Below, piece by piece: positions 54,631 through 64,000 of a DNA stretch of 64,000 nucleotides (its first letter is position 1; each line of letters opens with the position of its first letter). A program made the translations under genes and the position numbers. Source of the stretch: Oceanobacter mangrovi (GTDB taxonomy: Bacteria > Pseudomonadota > Gammaproteobacteria > Pseudomonadales > Oceanobacteraceae). Location of the stretch: contig NZ_JAHXZR010000001.1 of assembly GCF_019740315.1 (NCBI RefSeq), positions 310,001 to 374,000 on the forward strand, given 5' to 3'. The notes under the pieces were generated by a model that was not told where the DNA came from, did not search any database, and saw only the letters and a list, made by a program, of their open reading frames with translations.

Positions 54631-56055
54631 ATGGAACTGCCCTCTGCCATGGCCCACTCCCGCGAACACCACACACCTGAACATCTGGCCGTTGTTACCC
54701 TCGCTGCTGGCAAGGGTTCCCGCATGAAATCCGATCTGCCGAAAGTACTGCACAAGCTGGCGGGCAAGCCGATGCTTCAGCATGTGCTGGATACCGCGGT
54801 GCAGCTGGGTGATGCCAGCCAGCACGTGGTGATTGGTCACGGTGCCGAACAGGTACGCGAGGCGATCAGGGGCAATGTGATCTGGGCCTTGCAGCAGGAG
54901 CAGAAAGGCACGGGTCATGCGGTGGCGCAGGCGCTGCCAGACGTTGATCCGCAAGCAGTGGTACTGGTGCTGTACGGCGATGTACCGCTGATTACAGTCG
55001 ATACCCTGCATCGTTTGCTGGCGCATACCTTTACCGATTCCGGCGCCGCCGATGCACTGGCGTTGCTGACCGTGGAGCTGGACAACCCAACGGGTTACGG
55101 CCGGATTGTTCGCAACGCCGACGGTCAGGTGCAAGCCATCGTTGAGCACAAGGATGCCAACGAACAGCAACGCCAGATTCGTGAAGTGAACACCGGCATT
55201 CTGGCGGTTTCAGCCGCTGCGCTGAATCGCTGGCTGCCGCTGCTGTCGGCCGATAACGCCCAGGGTGAATACTACCTGACCGATATCGTTGCACTGGCGG
55301 TGGCGGAAGGCAAAACCGTACAGGCAATCCAGCCGCAGCAGGAGTACGAAGTGCAGGGCGTCAATGATCGTCTGCAAATGGCGGCGCTGGAGCGTATTTA
55401 CCAGCGTCAGCAGGCCGATGAACTGATGACCCTGGGGGTTGCCCTGGCCGACCCGGCCCGCATCGACGTGCGAGGTTCGTTGATCGTCGGCTCTGATGTG
55501 TCGATTGATGTTGGCTGTGTGTTTGAAGGTGAGGTGATTCTTGGCAATGGCGTCAGCGTCGGCCCTTACTGTGTGATCCGCAACAGCGAAATTGCCGCTG
55601 GCAGCAGTGTCGAAGCCTACAGCCATATCGACGACGCCAGTGTTGACCGCAACTGCGCCATTGGCCCTTACGCCCGCTTGCGTCCCGGTGCCGATCTGGC
55701 CACTGGTGCGCGGGTTGGCAACTTCTGTGAAATCAAGAAAGCCCGCATTGGTGCTGGCAGCAAGGTGAATCACCTGAGCTACATCGGTGACGCTGAAGTT
55801 GGAGAACAGGTAAATATTGGTGCCGGTACCATCACCTGTAATTACGACGGTGTGAACAAGTCGCTGACTCGCATTGGCGACAATGCCTTTATTGGTTCCA
55901 ACACTGCGCTGGTGGCGCCGGTCACGGTTGGCAAGGGTGTGACAGTGGGAGCTGGTTCGGTGATCACCAACGATGTTGATGACAATCAGCTGGCAGTTGC
56001 CCGTGGCAAACAACGCAATATCGACGGCTGGCAACGGCCACAGAAAAAGTCCTGA
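54631..56055 (+). CDS. glmU: Bifunctional UDP-GlcNAc pyrophosphorylase / glucosamine-1-phosphate N-acetyltransferase
   Basis: 474 residues from ATG 54631, or 468 from ATG 54649; neither has a good ribosome site. The N-terminal uridyltransferase domain shows LAAGKGSRMKSDLPKVLHKLAGKPM and YGDVPLI. The C-terminal left-handed beta-helix has hexapeptide repeats (VGNFCEIKKA, NIGAGTITCNYDGVNK), acetyltransferase. Makes UDP-GlcNAc for peptidoglycan and lipid A. Here it is not beside the atp operon, as it is in many relatives, nor glmS. Confidence 0.97.
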   Translation: MELPSAMAHSREHHTPEHLAVVTLAAGKGSRMKSDLPKVLHKLAGKPMLQHVLDTAVQLGDASQHVVIGHGAEQVREAIRGNVIWALQQEQKGTGHAVAQALPDVDPQAVVLVLYGDVPLITVDTLHRLLAHTFTDSGAADALALLTVELDNPTGYGRIVRNADGQVQAIVEHKDANEQQRQIREVNTGILAVSAAALNRWLPLLSADNAQGEYYLTDIVALAVAEGKTVQAIQPQQEYEVQGVNDRLQMAALERIYQRQQADELMTLGVALADPARIDVRGSLIVGSDVSIDVGCVFEGEVILGNGVSVGPYCVIRNSEIAAGSSVEAYSHIDDASVDRNCAIGPYARLRPGADLATGARVGNFCEIKKARIGAGSKVNHLSYIGDAEVGEQVNIGAGTITCNYDGVNKSLTRIGDNAFIGSNTALVAPVTVGKGVTVGAGSVITNDVDDNQLAVARGKQRNIDGWQRPQKKS

Positions 56056-56061
56056 GCTGGT

Positions 56062-57219
56062 CTAGCCGACAGCCGCCTTGCGGTCGCGCTGGCTGCGTTG
56101 TTTCTGCCGCCAGCGTTGCAGGCCGGTGATAAATAACAGCAGCGGCAGCAGGCCGCAGACCGCAACGGCGATTCGTCCGGGCAGACCAAAAGCTTCACCA
56201 TTATGCAGCGGGTGCAACCACTGCATAAACCGCTCTGAATGACTGTGGGCTACGATGGTTTTCACTGCCAGCAATTGCCCCGAATACTGATCAACCCAGA
56301 CTTTGTGATTGGCAAAACGATGGCTGATATCGCCTGGCCGATAGATGCGCAGCATATAGGCCGCGTTGGCATCGGCGGGGGTATAGATCCAGCGGATTTC
56401 ACCATCCGGCAGCGCTGCTCTGGCGGTTGCCATTACCTGTTGCAGTGACGCCCGTTGGCGGCTGACTGCTGAATCAGCGGCGGCTGTCTGGATCATGGCA
56501 GGCTGCGGGCTGGCCGGACTGATGGTTTTCAGCAGCGGATCAAACCAGCCGGGCTGTTCCAGTATCAGGCCGGTGAGCAGCAGCCCCAGCGTGACCGGCA
56601 GTGTGTAGAGCGCTGCCAGATTGTGCAGCTGCAAGTTGTTGCGCAGCGGGTGGCTGGAGCGACGCCAGCGCAATGCCTGCGGCCACTTGTTCCAGCGTTG
56701 TGGCCACCATAACCAGATTCCCGAAATCAGACTGATCAGTAGCAGCAGCGCCACCACGGCGAGGATTAGCCGTCCCTGTAGATCCAGCAATAACTCCAGA
56801 TGCAGCTGATAAACCCAGGTCATCAGGGTGTGCCCCCACAAGCGTGAGGTAGTTGCCAGTGTGCAGGGATTAACCGCGACCATTAATGGCGCAAAGGCTT
56901 CTCCACGGGTTTCATGTGGGGTCATATAGCGGGCGGTGAGCGGCTGTTGGGGCCACAGTGGTAATTCGAGACGCCAGCTGCCAACACGGTCGGGCTGGGC
57001 TTGCTGCAGGCTGGCAAATTGCTCGTCGAGACTGTGTGGCTGACATTCTGCATCGACGGCCAGTTGTGGATTCAGCCGCTGGTCAATTTCCAGATAGAAC
57101 ACCAGCACACTGCCGGTGATACCCAGCAGCACAAACACCAGGGCGACGCTCAGCCCGAGCCAGCGGTGGAGCCTGAGCCAGAGTGAACGTTGTTGTGAAC
57201 GGGAGAAACGAGGCAGCAT
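56062..57219 (-). CDS. PepSY-associated TM-helix protein (iron-regulated membrane protein type)
   Basis: 385 residues from ATG 57219. First helix at about 15-40 (LHRWLGLSVALVFVLLGITGSVLVFY) followed by a large periplasmic part, then two to three more helices (HLELLLDLQGRLILAVVALLLLISLISGIWLWWP and the C-terminal IAVAVCGLLPLLLFITGL). The PDGEIRWIYTPADANAAYMLRIY strand region is PepSY-like. Such proteins act next to siderophore systems as ferric reductases or TonB-linked factors. It is convergent with glmU, 6 bases apart. Substrate unknown. Confidence 0.88.
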   Translation of the reverse strand: MLPRFSRSQQRSLWLRLHRWLGLSVALVFVLLGITGSVLVFYLEIDQRLNPQLAVDAECQPHSLDEQFASLQQAQPDRVGSWRLELPLWPQQPLTARYMTPHETRGEAFAPLMVAVNPCTLATTSRLWGHTLMTWVYQLHLELLLDLQGRLILAVVALLLLISLISGIWLWWPQRWNKWPQALRWRRSSHPLRNNLQLHNLAALYTLPVTLGLLLTGLILEQPGWFDPLLKTISPASPQPAMIQTAAADSAVSRQRASLQQVMATARAALPDGEIRWIYTPADANAAYMLRIYRPGDISHRFANHKVWVDQYSGQLLAVKTIVAHSHSERFMQWLHPLHNGEAFGLPGRIAVAVCGLLPLLLFITGLQRWRQKQRSQRDRKAAVG

Positions 57220-57327
57220 GAAACGGCAGTAATCAGCCAAAAACGCGTCAGTATAAAGAAGCTGACGGTGGCTGCGAGCGGGCCAATTGTCGCAGTCACC
57301 GTGCCTGAAAGGTCTGATGCCCGGTGC

Positions 57328-59235
57328 TTATTCCGCCGCTTCCAGCTGCTCGGTCAGATCCATCCATTCCATTTCGATTTCTTCCAGCTGGCTCTTCAGC
57401 GTGCCTTGCTCGGCCAACAGCTTTTTCAGATCGTCCTTGCGGCTGTCGTCATAGATGCTGGCATCGCCAAGCTGTTGCTCGACCTTGTCGAGTTTGCCTT
57501 GCAGGGTTTCCATTTGTTTTTCAGCCGCTTGCTGCTTTTTGCGCAGCGGTGCCAGCCGTTGACGGCGCTCGGCTTCCAGCCGTTTCTGTTCCTTGCGGTC
57601 AGCGGCGCTGTTGCTGGCTGCTGGTGTTTCTGAGCCAGAGCCGTCAGCCGTCTGAGCCTGTTGCTCACGGCTGTTCAGATACTGGTGGTAGTCGTCGAGG
57701 TCGCCATCAAACGGCGCTACCTGGCCGTGGTCGACCAGCCAGTATTCGTCGACACTGGCTTTCAGCAGGTGTCGGTCGTGGCTGACGATCAGAATAGCGC
57801 CGGGGAAGTTTTGCAGCGCCAGCGTCAGGGCTTCACGCATCTCGATGTCGAGGTGGTTGGTAGGTTCGTCGAGAATCAGCAGGTTGGGCTTCATCCAGGC
57901 CACGCAGGCCAGCGCCAGACGGGCTTTTTCGCCACCTGAGAAGGGCTCGATCACTTCCAGTGCGCGATCACCGTGGAAACCAAAACCACCGAGAAAGTTA
58001 CGGATTTCCTGATCGCTGGCCTTGGGTTTGAGGCGCTGCAGAATCAGCATGCCGGACGCTGAGGTATCCAGTGATTCAAGCTGGTGCTGGGCAAAATAGC
58101 CGAGACGAATGTGTTCGCCGTGGGTGCGTTTGCCACTCAACAGCGGAATTTCTTCGCACAGGGTTTTCAGCAGGGTCGATTTACCGGCGCCGTTGGGGCC
58201 CAGCAGGCCAATCCGGTGGCCCGGTACAATCGACAGGTTCACGCCCGGCAGCAGAATCCTGTCGCCGTCGGCAAGCTGGTAGCCCAGATTGGCCTGATCC
58301 AGAGTCAGCAGCGGGCTCGACATCTTTTCGTAGCAGGGAAATTCAAACCGGAACGGTGAATCGACGTGAGCCGGGGCAATCAGCTCCATCCGCTCAAGTT
58401 CTTTCAGACGGCTCTGGGCCTGCTTGGCCTTCGAAGCCTTGGCCTTGAAGCGGGTAACAAACTTTTCGATTTCGGCGACACGGGTCTGTTGTTTTTCGAA
58501 CAGCACTTGCTGCTGGGCCAGTTTTTCCGCCCGAATACGCTCGTAGGCACTGTAGTTGCCGGGATACAGCGTCAGCTGCTGTTCGTGCAGATGGACGATA
58601 TGGTCGGCCACGCCGTCGATAAAATCGCGGTCGTGGGAAATAAACAGCAGGGTGCCGGGGTATTTGCGCAAATAGCCTTCCAGCCACAGGGTTGCTTCGA
58701 GATCCAGGTGGTTGGTTGGTTCGTCGAGCAGCAGCAGGTCGGACGGCATCATCAGCGCCTGGGCCAGATTCAGACGAATCCGCCAGCCACCGGAGAAGTC
58801 TTTCACCGAACGGCGCAGGTCAGTCTGGCTGAAGCCCAGACCGTGCAGCAGCTGTTCGGCCTTGACCGGTACTTCGTAACCCTTGTGGTGATCCATGCGG
58901 TCCAGCCACTGCGCCAGTTCGTTATCGCTGGCGGCGTTGGCAATCCCGGCTTCGATCTCGCGGTAGGTCTTGTCGCCGTCGATGGCGTAGTCGAGCGCTG
59001 AACGTTCAGTGGCGATCACTTCCTGCGCCATATGCGCCTTGCGCCATTTCGACGGGATATCAAGATCACCACCGTCTACACTGAGTTCTCCGTTCAAAAG
59101 CGCGAACAAACTTGATTTGCCAGCCCCATTGGGGCCGATCAAAGCCAGTTTTTGGCCATCATGAATGCGAAGGCTAGCGTTTTTAAGTAGGGTTTGCGTA
59201 CCCCTTTGCAGGGAAACCTGATTAAATTCGATCAT
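57328..59235 (-). CDS. yheS: ABC-F ribosome-associated ATPase (YheS-like)
   Basis: 635 residues, the same length as E. coli YheS. Two ABC domains with Walker A GPNGAGKSSL and GPNGAGKSTL, signature motifs FSGGWRIRLNLAQALM and FSGGEKARLALACVAW and Walker B LLLLDEPTNHLDL / LLILDEPTNHLDI. The P-site linker is the helical KQQTRVAEIEKFVTRFKAKASKAKQAQSR. No membrane partner; acts on the ribosome. The C-terminal coiled coil is typical. Confidence 0.95.
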   Translation of the reverse strand: MIEFNQVSLQRGTQTLLKNASLRIHDGQKLALIGPNGAGKSSLFALLNGELSVDGGDLDIPSKWRKAHMAQEVIATERSALDYAIDGDKTYREIEAGIANAASDNELAQWLDRMDHHKGYEVPVKAEQLLHGLGFSQTDLRRSVKDFSGGWRIRLNLAQALMMPSDLLLLDEPTNHLDLEATLWLEGYLRKYPGTLLFISHDRDFIDGVADHIVHLHEQQLTLYPGNYSAYERIRAEKLAQQQVLFEKQQTRVAEIEKFVTRFKAKASKAKQAQSRLKELERMELIAPAHVDSPFRFEFPCYEKMSSPLLTLDQANLGYQLADGDRILLPGVNLSIVPGHRIGLLGPNGAGKSTLLKTLCEEIPLLSGKRTHGEHIRLGYFAQHQLESLDTSASGMLILQRLKPKASDQEIRNFLGGFGFHGDRALEVIEPFSGGEKARLALACVAWMKPNLLILDEPTNHLDIEMREALTLALQNFPGAILIVSHDRHLLKASVDEYWLVDHGQVAPFDGDLDDYHQYLNSREQQAQTADGSGSETPAASNSAADRKEQKRLEAERRQRLAPLRKKQQAAEKQMETLQGKLDKVEQQLGDASIYDDSRKDDLKKLLAEQGTLKSQLEEIEMEWMDLTEQLEAAE

Positions 59236-59262
59236 TTTTGACGACTACAAAAGGAAACGGCA

Positions 59263-59832
59263 ATGGCGGCGCAGTGTGCCACAGAATCGCTGGACAACCC
59301 ACTGTGGCAATTTGCTCTCGACTTCTATCCTTTTGAAGACGCCGAGACCATATTGCTGGAGTGTCAGCAGCAGGGTGCTGACGTGCTGCTGTTGTTGGGA
59401 GCCTTGTGGCTGGCTACCGATAACGGCGCCTGGCCCGATGACGAAGAGTTCGACAGCGCGCTGGAAGGCTATCTGAGCTGGCGCCAATCGGTGGTGGTGC
59501 CGTTACGCCATATTCGTCTGACCCTGCCGAAGGCTGGTCGTGATGACGTTCGTGGCGAATTCCGCGAGCGGGTCAAGGATATCGAACTGGAAGCCGAACA
59601 TCTGGCGATGGCCGGTTTGCACGGCTTGCTGGATGAGTTTGCCGATGAGTGTCCGCAAGATGAGCCGCTGCGGGTCAGTGTCACGGAAAACCTGCGGCAG
59701 GCACTGGTACTGGACGGCGTTGATGTGTCACCCGCCTGTATCAACGCGCTGGTGGATAACCTGCTGGCGTTTGTGGTGGAGCAGTCACGCCAGCCAGAAA
59801 CACCATCGACCAACGCTGCCAGCGACGATTAA
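59263..59832 (+). CDS. TIGR02444-family protein
   Basis: 189 residues, with AAAAGGAAAC before the ATG. NPLWQFALDFY near residue 12, then LLLLGALWLATDNGAWPDDEEF and WRQSVVVPLRHIR. Soluble, helical and acidic. Members commonly lie beside a yheS-type gene, as here (27 bases, divergent). Function unknown. The stop overlaps the convergent ParA-like gene by 4 bases. Confidence 0.85.
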   Translation: MAAQCATESLDNPLWQFALDFYPFEDAETILLECQQQGADVLLLLGALWLATDNGAWPDDEEFDSALEGYLSWRQSVVVPLRHIRLTLPKAGRDDVRGEFRERVKDIELEAEHLAMAGLHGLLDEFADECPQDEPLRVSVTENLRQALVLDGVDVSPACINALVDNLLAFVVEQSRQPETPSTNAASDD

Positions 59833-60560
59833 CGGGACAGTTTGCGGCGCAATTCTGCCGTCGCATGAACATCATCGAGCCATTGCAGCAGTGGCTCCCA
59901 ATGCCGCATATCCTGGTCGTCACGGGCCGGATCATCCACCACTCCCTGACCGACTTCACTGGTTCTGACATACCCCTGGGTATCCCGCAACGAGGTAATA
60001 AACGGAATCTTCAGGCTGCGCAGAAACAGCGTCAGTTTGTTGTAGACCAGGGTGTTCCTGCGGGTTCGATTGGCAACCACCGCAATTGAGCGACTGGTTT
60101 GGCGGTAGCTGTGGCTGAGCATGATGTCGCGAATAAACACGGTGGCGGCACGAATATCAATCGCCGATGGCAATACCGGAATCAGCACCGCATCGCACTG
60201 GCGAATACGATCACTGAGGGCGTTGCCGGTCAGCCCGGCTGGCGTATCAATGACAATGCGTTGGGTATCGCTGGGAACCCGCACGTCAAAGGAGCGGGTC
60301 ACCTGACCCGGCGTCGCCTTGCAGGCCACAACGCCATGAATGGACGGCAGGCTGGTTTCACGAGCCGACAGCCACTCGCTGGCAGATGACTGCGGGTCAT
60401 AGTCGATCAGCGCAGTATTGAAGTCGCGGGCAGCGTAAAAACTGGCCAGATTGGTTGCCAGTGTTGTTTTTCCACAGCCTCCCTTGGCGTTGGCGACCAA
60501 TACCCGGAAGGGCTGTTCGTGGCGGGTGACCCGCACTTCAGCTTCCACAGAATGCAACAT
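59829..60560 (-). CDS. ParA/MinD-family ATPase
   Basis: 243 residues. Deviant Walker A KGGCGKTT (25-32), switch IDTPAGLTG (102-110) and ALIDYDPQSS. Length and lack of a ParB partner suggest a chromosomal orphan ParA involved in positioning a cell structure such as chemoreceptors, pili or carboxysome-like cargo, rather than plasmid partition. The start ATG lies 14 bases after GGAGAG; spacing is long. Confidence 0.85.
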   Translation of the reverse strand: MLHSVEAEVRVTRHEQPFRVLVANAKGGCGKTTLATNLASFYAARDFNTALIDYDPQSSASEWLSARETSLPSIHGVVACKATPGQVTRSFDVRVPSDTQRIVIDTPAGLTGNALSDRIRQCDAVLIPVLPSAIDIRAATVFIRDIMLSHSYRQTSRSIAVVANRTRRNTLVYNKLTLFLRSLKIPFITSLRDTQGYVRTSEVGQGVVDDPARDDQDMRHWEPLLQWLDDVHATAELRRKLSR

Positions 60561-60827
60561 GATCTACTTCAGGCTCTCCGGTTATTCTCATATTCGAATC
60601 GGCTTATCATGCGTTCGGCGAGGTCTGAACCGTCGGCCGACCTTATGCAGTCTAGCTGCAAGCCATCCGAAATGCGTGGCGGCGATTCTCATCTGCCTTA
60701 TAAATCCGGACATTGATGTTGAATCAGGTGCTGGAGCAGCAAAAAAATGAGTCATATCCAACCCGTTTTCTGACATTGTTGTCTGATTGCAACGGCATTG
60801 TTGTTTAGTATTTTATCAAACGCAATT

Positions 60828-60846
60828 GATAGTAATTATCATTATG
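60828..60846. promoter_or_regulatory. Fur box upstream of the TonB receptor
   Basis: GATAGTAATTATCATTATG matches the 19-base Fur consensus at about 15 positions. It lies directly upstream of the receptor start, so iron repression is expected. The rest of the 60561-60850 gap shows no gene. Confidence 0.8.
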
Positions 60847-60880
60847 TGTAATGTCAGCCCTTTTCCGGTTCGGGGGCTGT

Positions 60881-62998
60881 ATGCATTTTTCTGCCAATAT
60901 TTCTGTGCTTGTATTGTTGGCGGCGCCACTGGCTGTTCAGGCTGATGAAGCAGCCGGAGAGCAGACTTCTGCGGCTGCGGATGTTGAAGATACGCTGGTC
61001 GTTGTAGGCAAACAGCAATCCTGGTTCGAGCAGCAAGCTGCCACCGCCATGAAAATGGACTCGGACCTGCTACAAACCCCGTTCAGTCAGAACACCATCA
61101 ACGCAGCCATGCTGGAAGATCTCAAGGCCAGCACGCTGGAAACTGCCTATGGCTATCTGGCCGGTGTATCCCGCTCCGGTGAAGGTGCCAACTCCTTTAC
61201 CATTCGGGGAATGGCTGCGGATCTGCAAAATATCCAGGTCGATGGCCTGCCGGGGCTGGTGTCCCGTTTTGGCGCGCCGGTAACCGCCAATATTGAGCGG
61301 GTTGAAGTGTTGAAAGGCCCGGCGTCAGTATTGTATGGCCTGATGGAACCGGGCGGGCTGGTCAATATTGTTACCCGCAAGCCGGAAGCGGATTCACACG
61401 GCTCCGTTGATCTGTCGTACCAGAATTACGTTAACCAGCAGAAAGGCGGCTATCAGGGCTCGGTGGATTACACCGGCGCGCTGGATGACGATGCAGAATA
61501 TCTCTACCGAATTATTGGTGGTGGTGAACGCAGCAACAGCTTCCGGGATTGCGTCGATACCGAAACCGAATATCTGTACCCGTCGTTTTCACGTTTGTGG
61601 GCCAACAGCCGACTGGATGTTCAGCTCGAATATACCCATGAAAAGCGTGGTGCGGATCAGGGCCTGGCAGTGCTCAATCATGACATCGACACGGCCGCCT
61701 CGATCGAAACCTATTACCAGGAGCCAGGCGATTACGAGCTGGATGAAGGTTACGGTCTGGCAGTGGCCTATCAACAAACCTTGTCAGACGCGCTCAGCTT
61801 TAACGTCAAATGGCGCAGCATTCTGCATGAAGACGAAAACCGTCGTTATGAAAACACCACGGTGAATCAGGACGAGGGCACGCTGACGCGCCGTAATCGC
61901 CATCAGCTCAACAAGCGCGCCTATCACTTTCTGGATGCCAACCTGAGCTGGAACCTGGATGGTGCCATCCCCCAGCAACTGTTACTGGGATTTAATGGCG
62001 GTTATGAATACCGCCAGTACGACCGTCTCGACTGGGACAGCCGGGGTGCTGAAATCGACATCGCCGACCCTGAATACACAGGCCGTATTCTGGCCTATAA
62101 CCCTGGCAGTATGCGCCGCTGGAAGCTCTACAATGTTGGGGTCTATGGCTTCGACAAGCTGTCGCTGGGAGAACGCTGGACGCTGGTGGTTGGCGCTCGT
62201 TACGACCAGCAACAAGGCGACTATCGCAGCTTTTACCTCGACAAGGACGACACCGAGCATGAGGCCAGTCGTACCAGCAGTACCAATTACAGCAGTGGAC
62301 TGGTGTATCAGGCCAGCGATGAATGGTCGTTATACAGCAGCTATGCCGAGTCGTTTGATCCTCAAACCGTCGGCACCTACGACGCCAATGGCGATCAACT
62401 GGAGCCGGAGCAGGCGGAGCAATATGAGCTGGGCAGCAAATACGCCTCGCCGGATGGCCGCCTCAATGTTCAGCTGGCCTGGTTCGACATCACCAAACAT
62501 AACGTGGTGGAAGACAACGACGGCGTGAATGAGCTGGTCGGCCGTGTACACAGCCGCGGCGTGGAGTTTAATGGCCAGTATCAGGTTACTGACCAGTGGC
62601 AGCTGCAAACTGCCTGGGCCTGGATCAACGCCCGGGTGACCGAGACCCTCAATGCAGACGCCAGCTACAGCTCGCCAGCTTTTGCGCCTGTGCATACGGC
62701 GTCGTTGTGGAGTCGTTACAACTATCCGGCCATGGTCTGGGGTGGTTTTGTTGGTGGCAGCGTTGGTCTGCAGCATCAGTCTCAACGCTATACCGATGAA
62801 AGCCGCTCAGACCGGGTCCGGCTGCCGGGCTATACCATTATGCAGCTGGGTATGTATTACGAGCGTATGTACAGCAAATACGCCCTTAACGTCGCCAACC
62901 TGACCAATGAGGTGTATTACACCGGCGGTCGTAGTGATACCAAGATCTGGCCGGGTGAGCCGACCAAGGTAACCCTGACGGCCCAGTTTGATTTTTGA
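60881..62998 (+). CDS. TonB-dependent siderophore receptor
   Basis: 705 residues from ATG 60881. An ATG at 60851 is only 5 bases past the Fur box and would leave no leader, so the internal start with the clean signal peptide (HFSANISVLVLLAAPLAVQA-DEA) is preferred. TonB box near DTLVVVG. Plug domain (LLQTPFSQNTINAAML, GMAADLQNIQVDGLPG, IERVEVLKGPASVLYG) followed by a 22-strand barrel ending in TAQFDF. This is the FhuA/FoxA-like siderophore class with LMEPGGLVNIVTRKP. Iron starvation should induce it. No transport permease is adjacent. Confidence 0.95.
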   Translation: MHFSANISVLVLLAAPLAVQADEAAGEQTSAAADVEDTLVVVGKQQSWFEQQAATAMKMDSDLLQTPFSQNTINAAMLEDLKASTLETAYGYLAGVSRSGEGANSFTIRGMAADLQNIQVDGLPGLVSRFGAPVTANIERVEVLKGPASVLYGLMEPGGLVNIVTRKPEADSHGSVDLSYQNYVNQQKGGYQGSVDYTGALDDDAEYLYRIIGGGERSNSFRDCVDTETEYLYPSFSRLWANSRLDVQLEYTHEKRGADQGLAVLNHDIDTAASIETYYQEPGDYELDEGYGLAVAYQQTLSDALSFNVKWRSILHEDENRRYENTTVNQDEGTLTRRNRHQLNKRAYHFLDANLSWNLDGAIPQQLLLGFNGGYEYRQYDRLDWDSRGAEIDIADPEYTGRILAYNPGSMRRWKLYNVGVYGFDKLSLGERWTLVVGARYDQQQGDYRSFYLDKDDTEHEASRTSSTNYSSGLVYQASDEWSLYSSYAESFDPQTVGTYDANGDQLEPEQAEQYELGSKYASPDGRLNVQLAWFDITKHNVVEDNDGVNELVGRVHSRGVEFNGQYQVTDQWQLQTAWAWINARVTETLNADASYSSPAFAPVHTASLWSRYNYPAMVWGGFVGGSVGLQHQSQRYTDESRSDRVRLPGYTIMQLGMYYERMYSKYALNVANLTNEVYYTGGRSDTKIWPGEPTKVTLTAQFDF

Positions 62999-63073
62999 CC
63001 GTCCGGAAATATCCCTCTTTTGTCAGTTATGGTATAGACTGTTGCGACACTGGAACTAAAGGACTGTTTTGGG

Positions 63074-63511
63074 ATGTTATCGGTCAAAACCTGGATATTA
63101 TTGGTCGTCATCGTTGTGGCGGCGTTTGGATTTCCCTATTTGATGCAAGGACGTGGTGCTGGGCCTATCTCTGCCATACAGCCAGCTGAAGACTCCGGTC
63201 TGTCGACGGAAAAGACCCGCCAGACCTACTACAAATGGCAGGATGCCAATGGCAGCTGGCACTTTGGTGATGAACCGCCGCAAGGCGTCGCGCTGGTGCC
63301 TGTGAGTGTGGATACCGCTGCCAATGTGTTGCGGCCCATCGAGGTGGCCAAAAAGGAGCCGGAAAAAACCGAGATCAAGTCGGAACCGGTGTCGCCCACA
63401 ACCAACGCGATCCTCAATCCGGAAGCGGCTGCCAAGGCGCTGGAAAACGCTGAGAAAGTTCAGAAACTGCTAAACGAGCGCACCCAGCAGCTGGATTCGA
63501 TGTTGAAATAA
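63074..63511 (+). CDS. DUF4124-domain membrane-anchored protein
   Basis: 145 residues behind AAAGGA. One N-terminal membrane segment (5-24), then YYKWQDANGSWHFGDEPP at 52-69, the DUF4124 signature, and a Glu/Lys/Ala helical C-terminus that may be coiled. Found next to diverse genes; function unknown. Convergent with the WD40 gene, 8 bases apart. Confidence 0.88.
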   Translation: MLSVKTWILLVVIVVAAFGFPYLMQGRGAGPISAIQPAEDSGLSTEKTRQTYYKWQDANGSWHFGDEPPQGVALVPVSVDTAANVLRPIEVAKKEPEKTEIKSEPVSPTTNAILNPEAAAKALENAEKVQKLLNERTQQLDSMLK

Positions 63512-63519
63512 CCCAGCCG

Positions 63520-64000
63520 TTATTTCAGCTGATACAACTTGCCATTGGTATCGACGGCGTAATAGCCGTCGCTGGCAAAGGCGACGTCTTCGACCAATAC
63601 CCGCATCTTGTTCCAGCTGAAATCTGAATTCAGCTGCCACTGCCGCAATAAACTGCCATCACTGACTTGCCAGAGCGCCACATAGCCATCGCTGCTGCCA
63701 GTGAGCAACAGCTTGCCATCGTAATCAAAACGGGCGCTGGAATAGTGGCCAGAGGGTTTGGCGATACTGGCCAGCTGCTTGCCACTGAGCGGGTCCCAGA
63801 ATTTTCCGGGCTCGCGCATGGCGGAGCTGAACAGCGTTCGGCCATCCCGGCTCAGTTCCACGGTGCGAACCTGATTGCCGTGTTGCAGCCGTAATAATTC
63901 CTTACCGGTTTCAAGTGACCAGACCCGAGCGGTGAGGTCGTCACTGCCGCTGGCGACCAGCTTGTCGGCGCCATCAATCGACACATCGTAGACGCTGCCA
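63520..64000 (-). CDS. WD40-repeat protein, C-terminal end (5' partial)
   Basis: The frame is open to the window edge, so the gene starts beyond it. At least three WD40 blades are visible: SGSDDLTARVWSLETGKELL, FSSAMREPGKFWDPLSGKQL, and LTGSSDGYVALWQVSDGSLL. A short Tyr-rich C-terminus follows. A beta-propeller scaffold in cytoplasm or envelope; full domain makeup is unknown. Confidence 0.88.
   Translation of the reverse strand, partial: GSVYDVSIDGADKLVASGSDDLTARVWSLETGKELLRLQHGNQVRTVELSRDGRTLFSSAMREPGKFWDPLSGKQLASIAKPSGHYSSARFDYDGKLLLTGSSDGYVALWQVSDGSLLRQWQLNSDFSWNKMRVLVEDVAFASDGYYAVDTNGKLYQLK

Noticed and set aside
59829-60560. Plasmid partition locus
   Set aside because: No parB or centromere-like repeats; the neighbours are chromosomal housekeeping genes.

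Overview
The window reads as chromosomal DNA of a marine-type gammaproteobacterium, most plausibly in the Oceanospirillales/Pseudomonadales group. This is inferred from the housekeeping content (prlC followed by a yheV-type gene, a yheS-type ABC-F gene next to a TIGR02444-type gene, yceI with a cytochrome b561, a zur/znu locus, glmU), from GC-rich coding DNA and from many dispersed palindromic repeats. No rRNA, tRNA, CRISPR array, insertion sequence or integrated phage was recognised.

Left part (1-15908): a cell-surface locus. The window opens inside the 3' end of a giant secreted protein. A close paralogue of that tail ends a second, complete giant gene at 5727-15908 (3393 residues, mostly Ig-like, cadherin-like and calcium-binding repeats). 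Between them lies a four-gene cassette: a PRMT-like methyltransferase, a formyltransferase with an intact N/H/D triad, and two tail-collar (microcystin-dependent-protein-like) proteins. Both giant proteins end with the same unusual order: an anchor-type domain, a GlyGly-CTERM-like sorting signal, a second signal-peptide-like segment, and an outer-membrane beta-barrel. This is the best candidate for an undescribed system.

Middle part (16072-37601): a hybrid histidine kinase; a small accessory patch (unknown 94-residue protein, HNH endonuclease, Fic protein preceded by an operator-like quadruple repeat); a WYL regulator with an ABM-like protein; a membrane protein; a GST; a CadR/PbrR-type MerR regulator divergent from a CDF-like metal transporter with Cys-Cys repeats, including a 19-bp-spacer MerR promoter; a LON-domain protein; a gamma-carbonic-anhydrase-like protein; an Old Yellow Enzyme; a large FG-GAP protein with a classical GlyGly-CTERM tail; an IclR/FAD-monooxygenase operon; a Kef-type antiporter; and a nucleobase-type permease.

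Right part (38197-64000): prlC-yheV; an envelope lipoprotein operon (TPR lipoprotein, LpoB-like, LPP20); yceI and cytochrome b561; a LysR regulator; a MATE exporter; SCO1; two propeller-like surface proteins; the zur-znuCB/znuA zinc uptake locus; glmU; a PepSY membrane protein; yheS; a TIGR02444-type gene; a ParA-like ATPase; a Fur-box-controlled TonB receptor; a DUF4124 protein; and the 3' end of a WD40 protein.

Intergenic DNA is rich in structured repeats: a composite two-module REP-like element, a CATG-centred palindrome family whose arms covary between copies, and several lower-copy families. These repeats extend several open frames artificially, so many starts were moved to internal codons.
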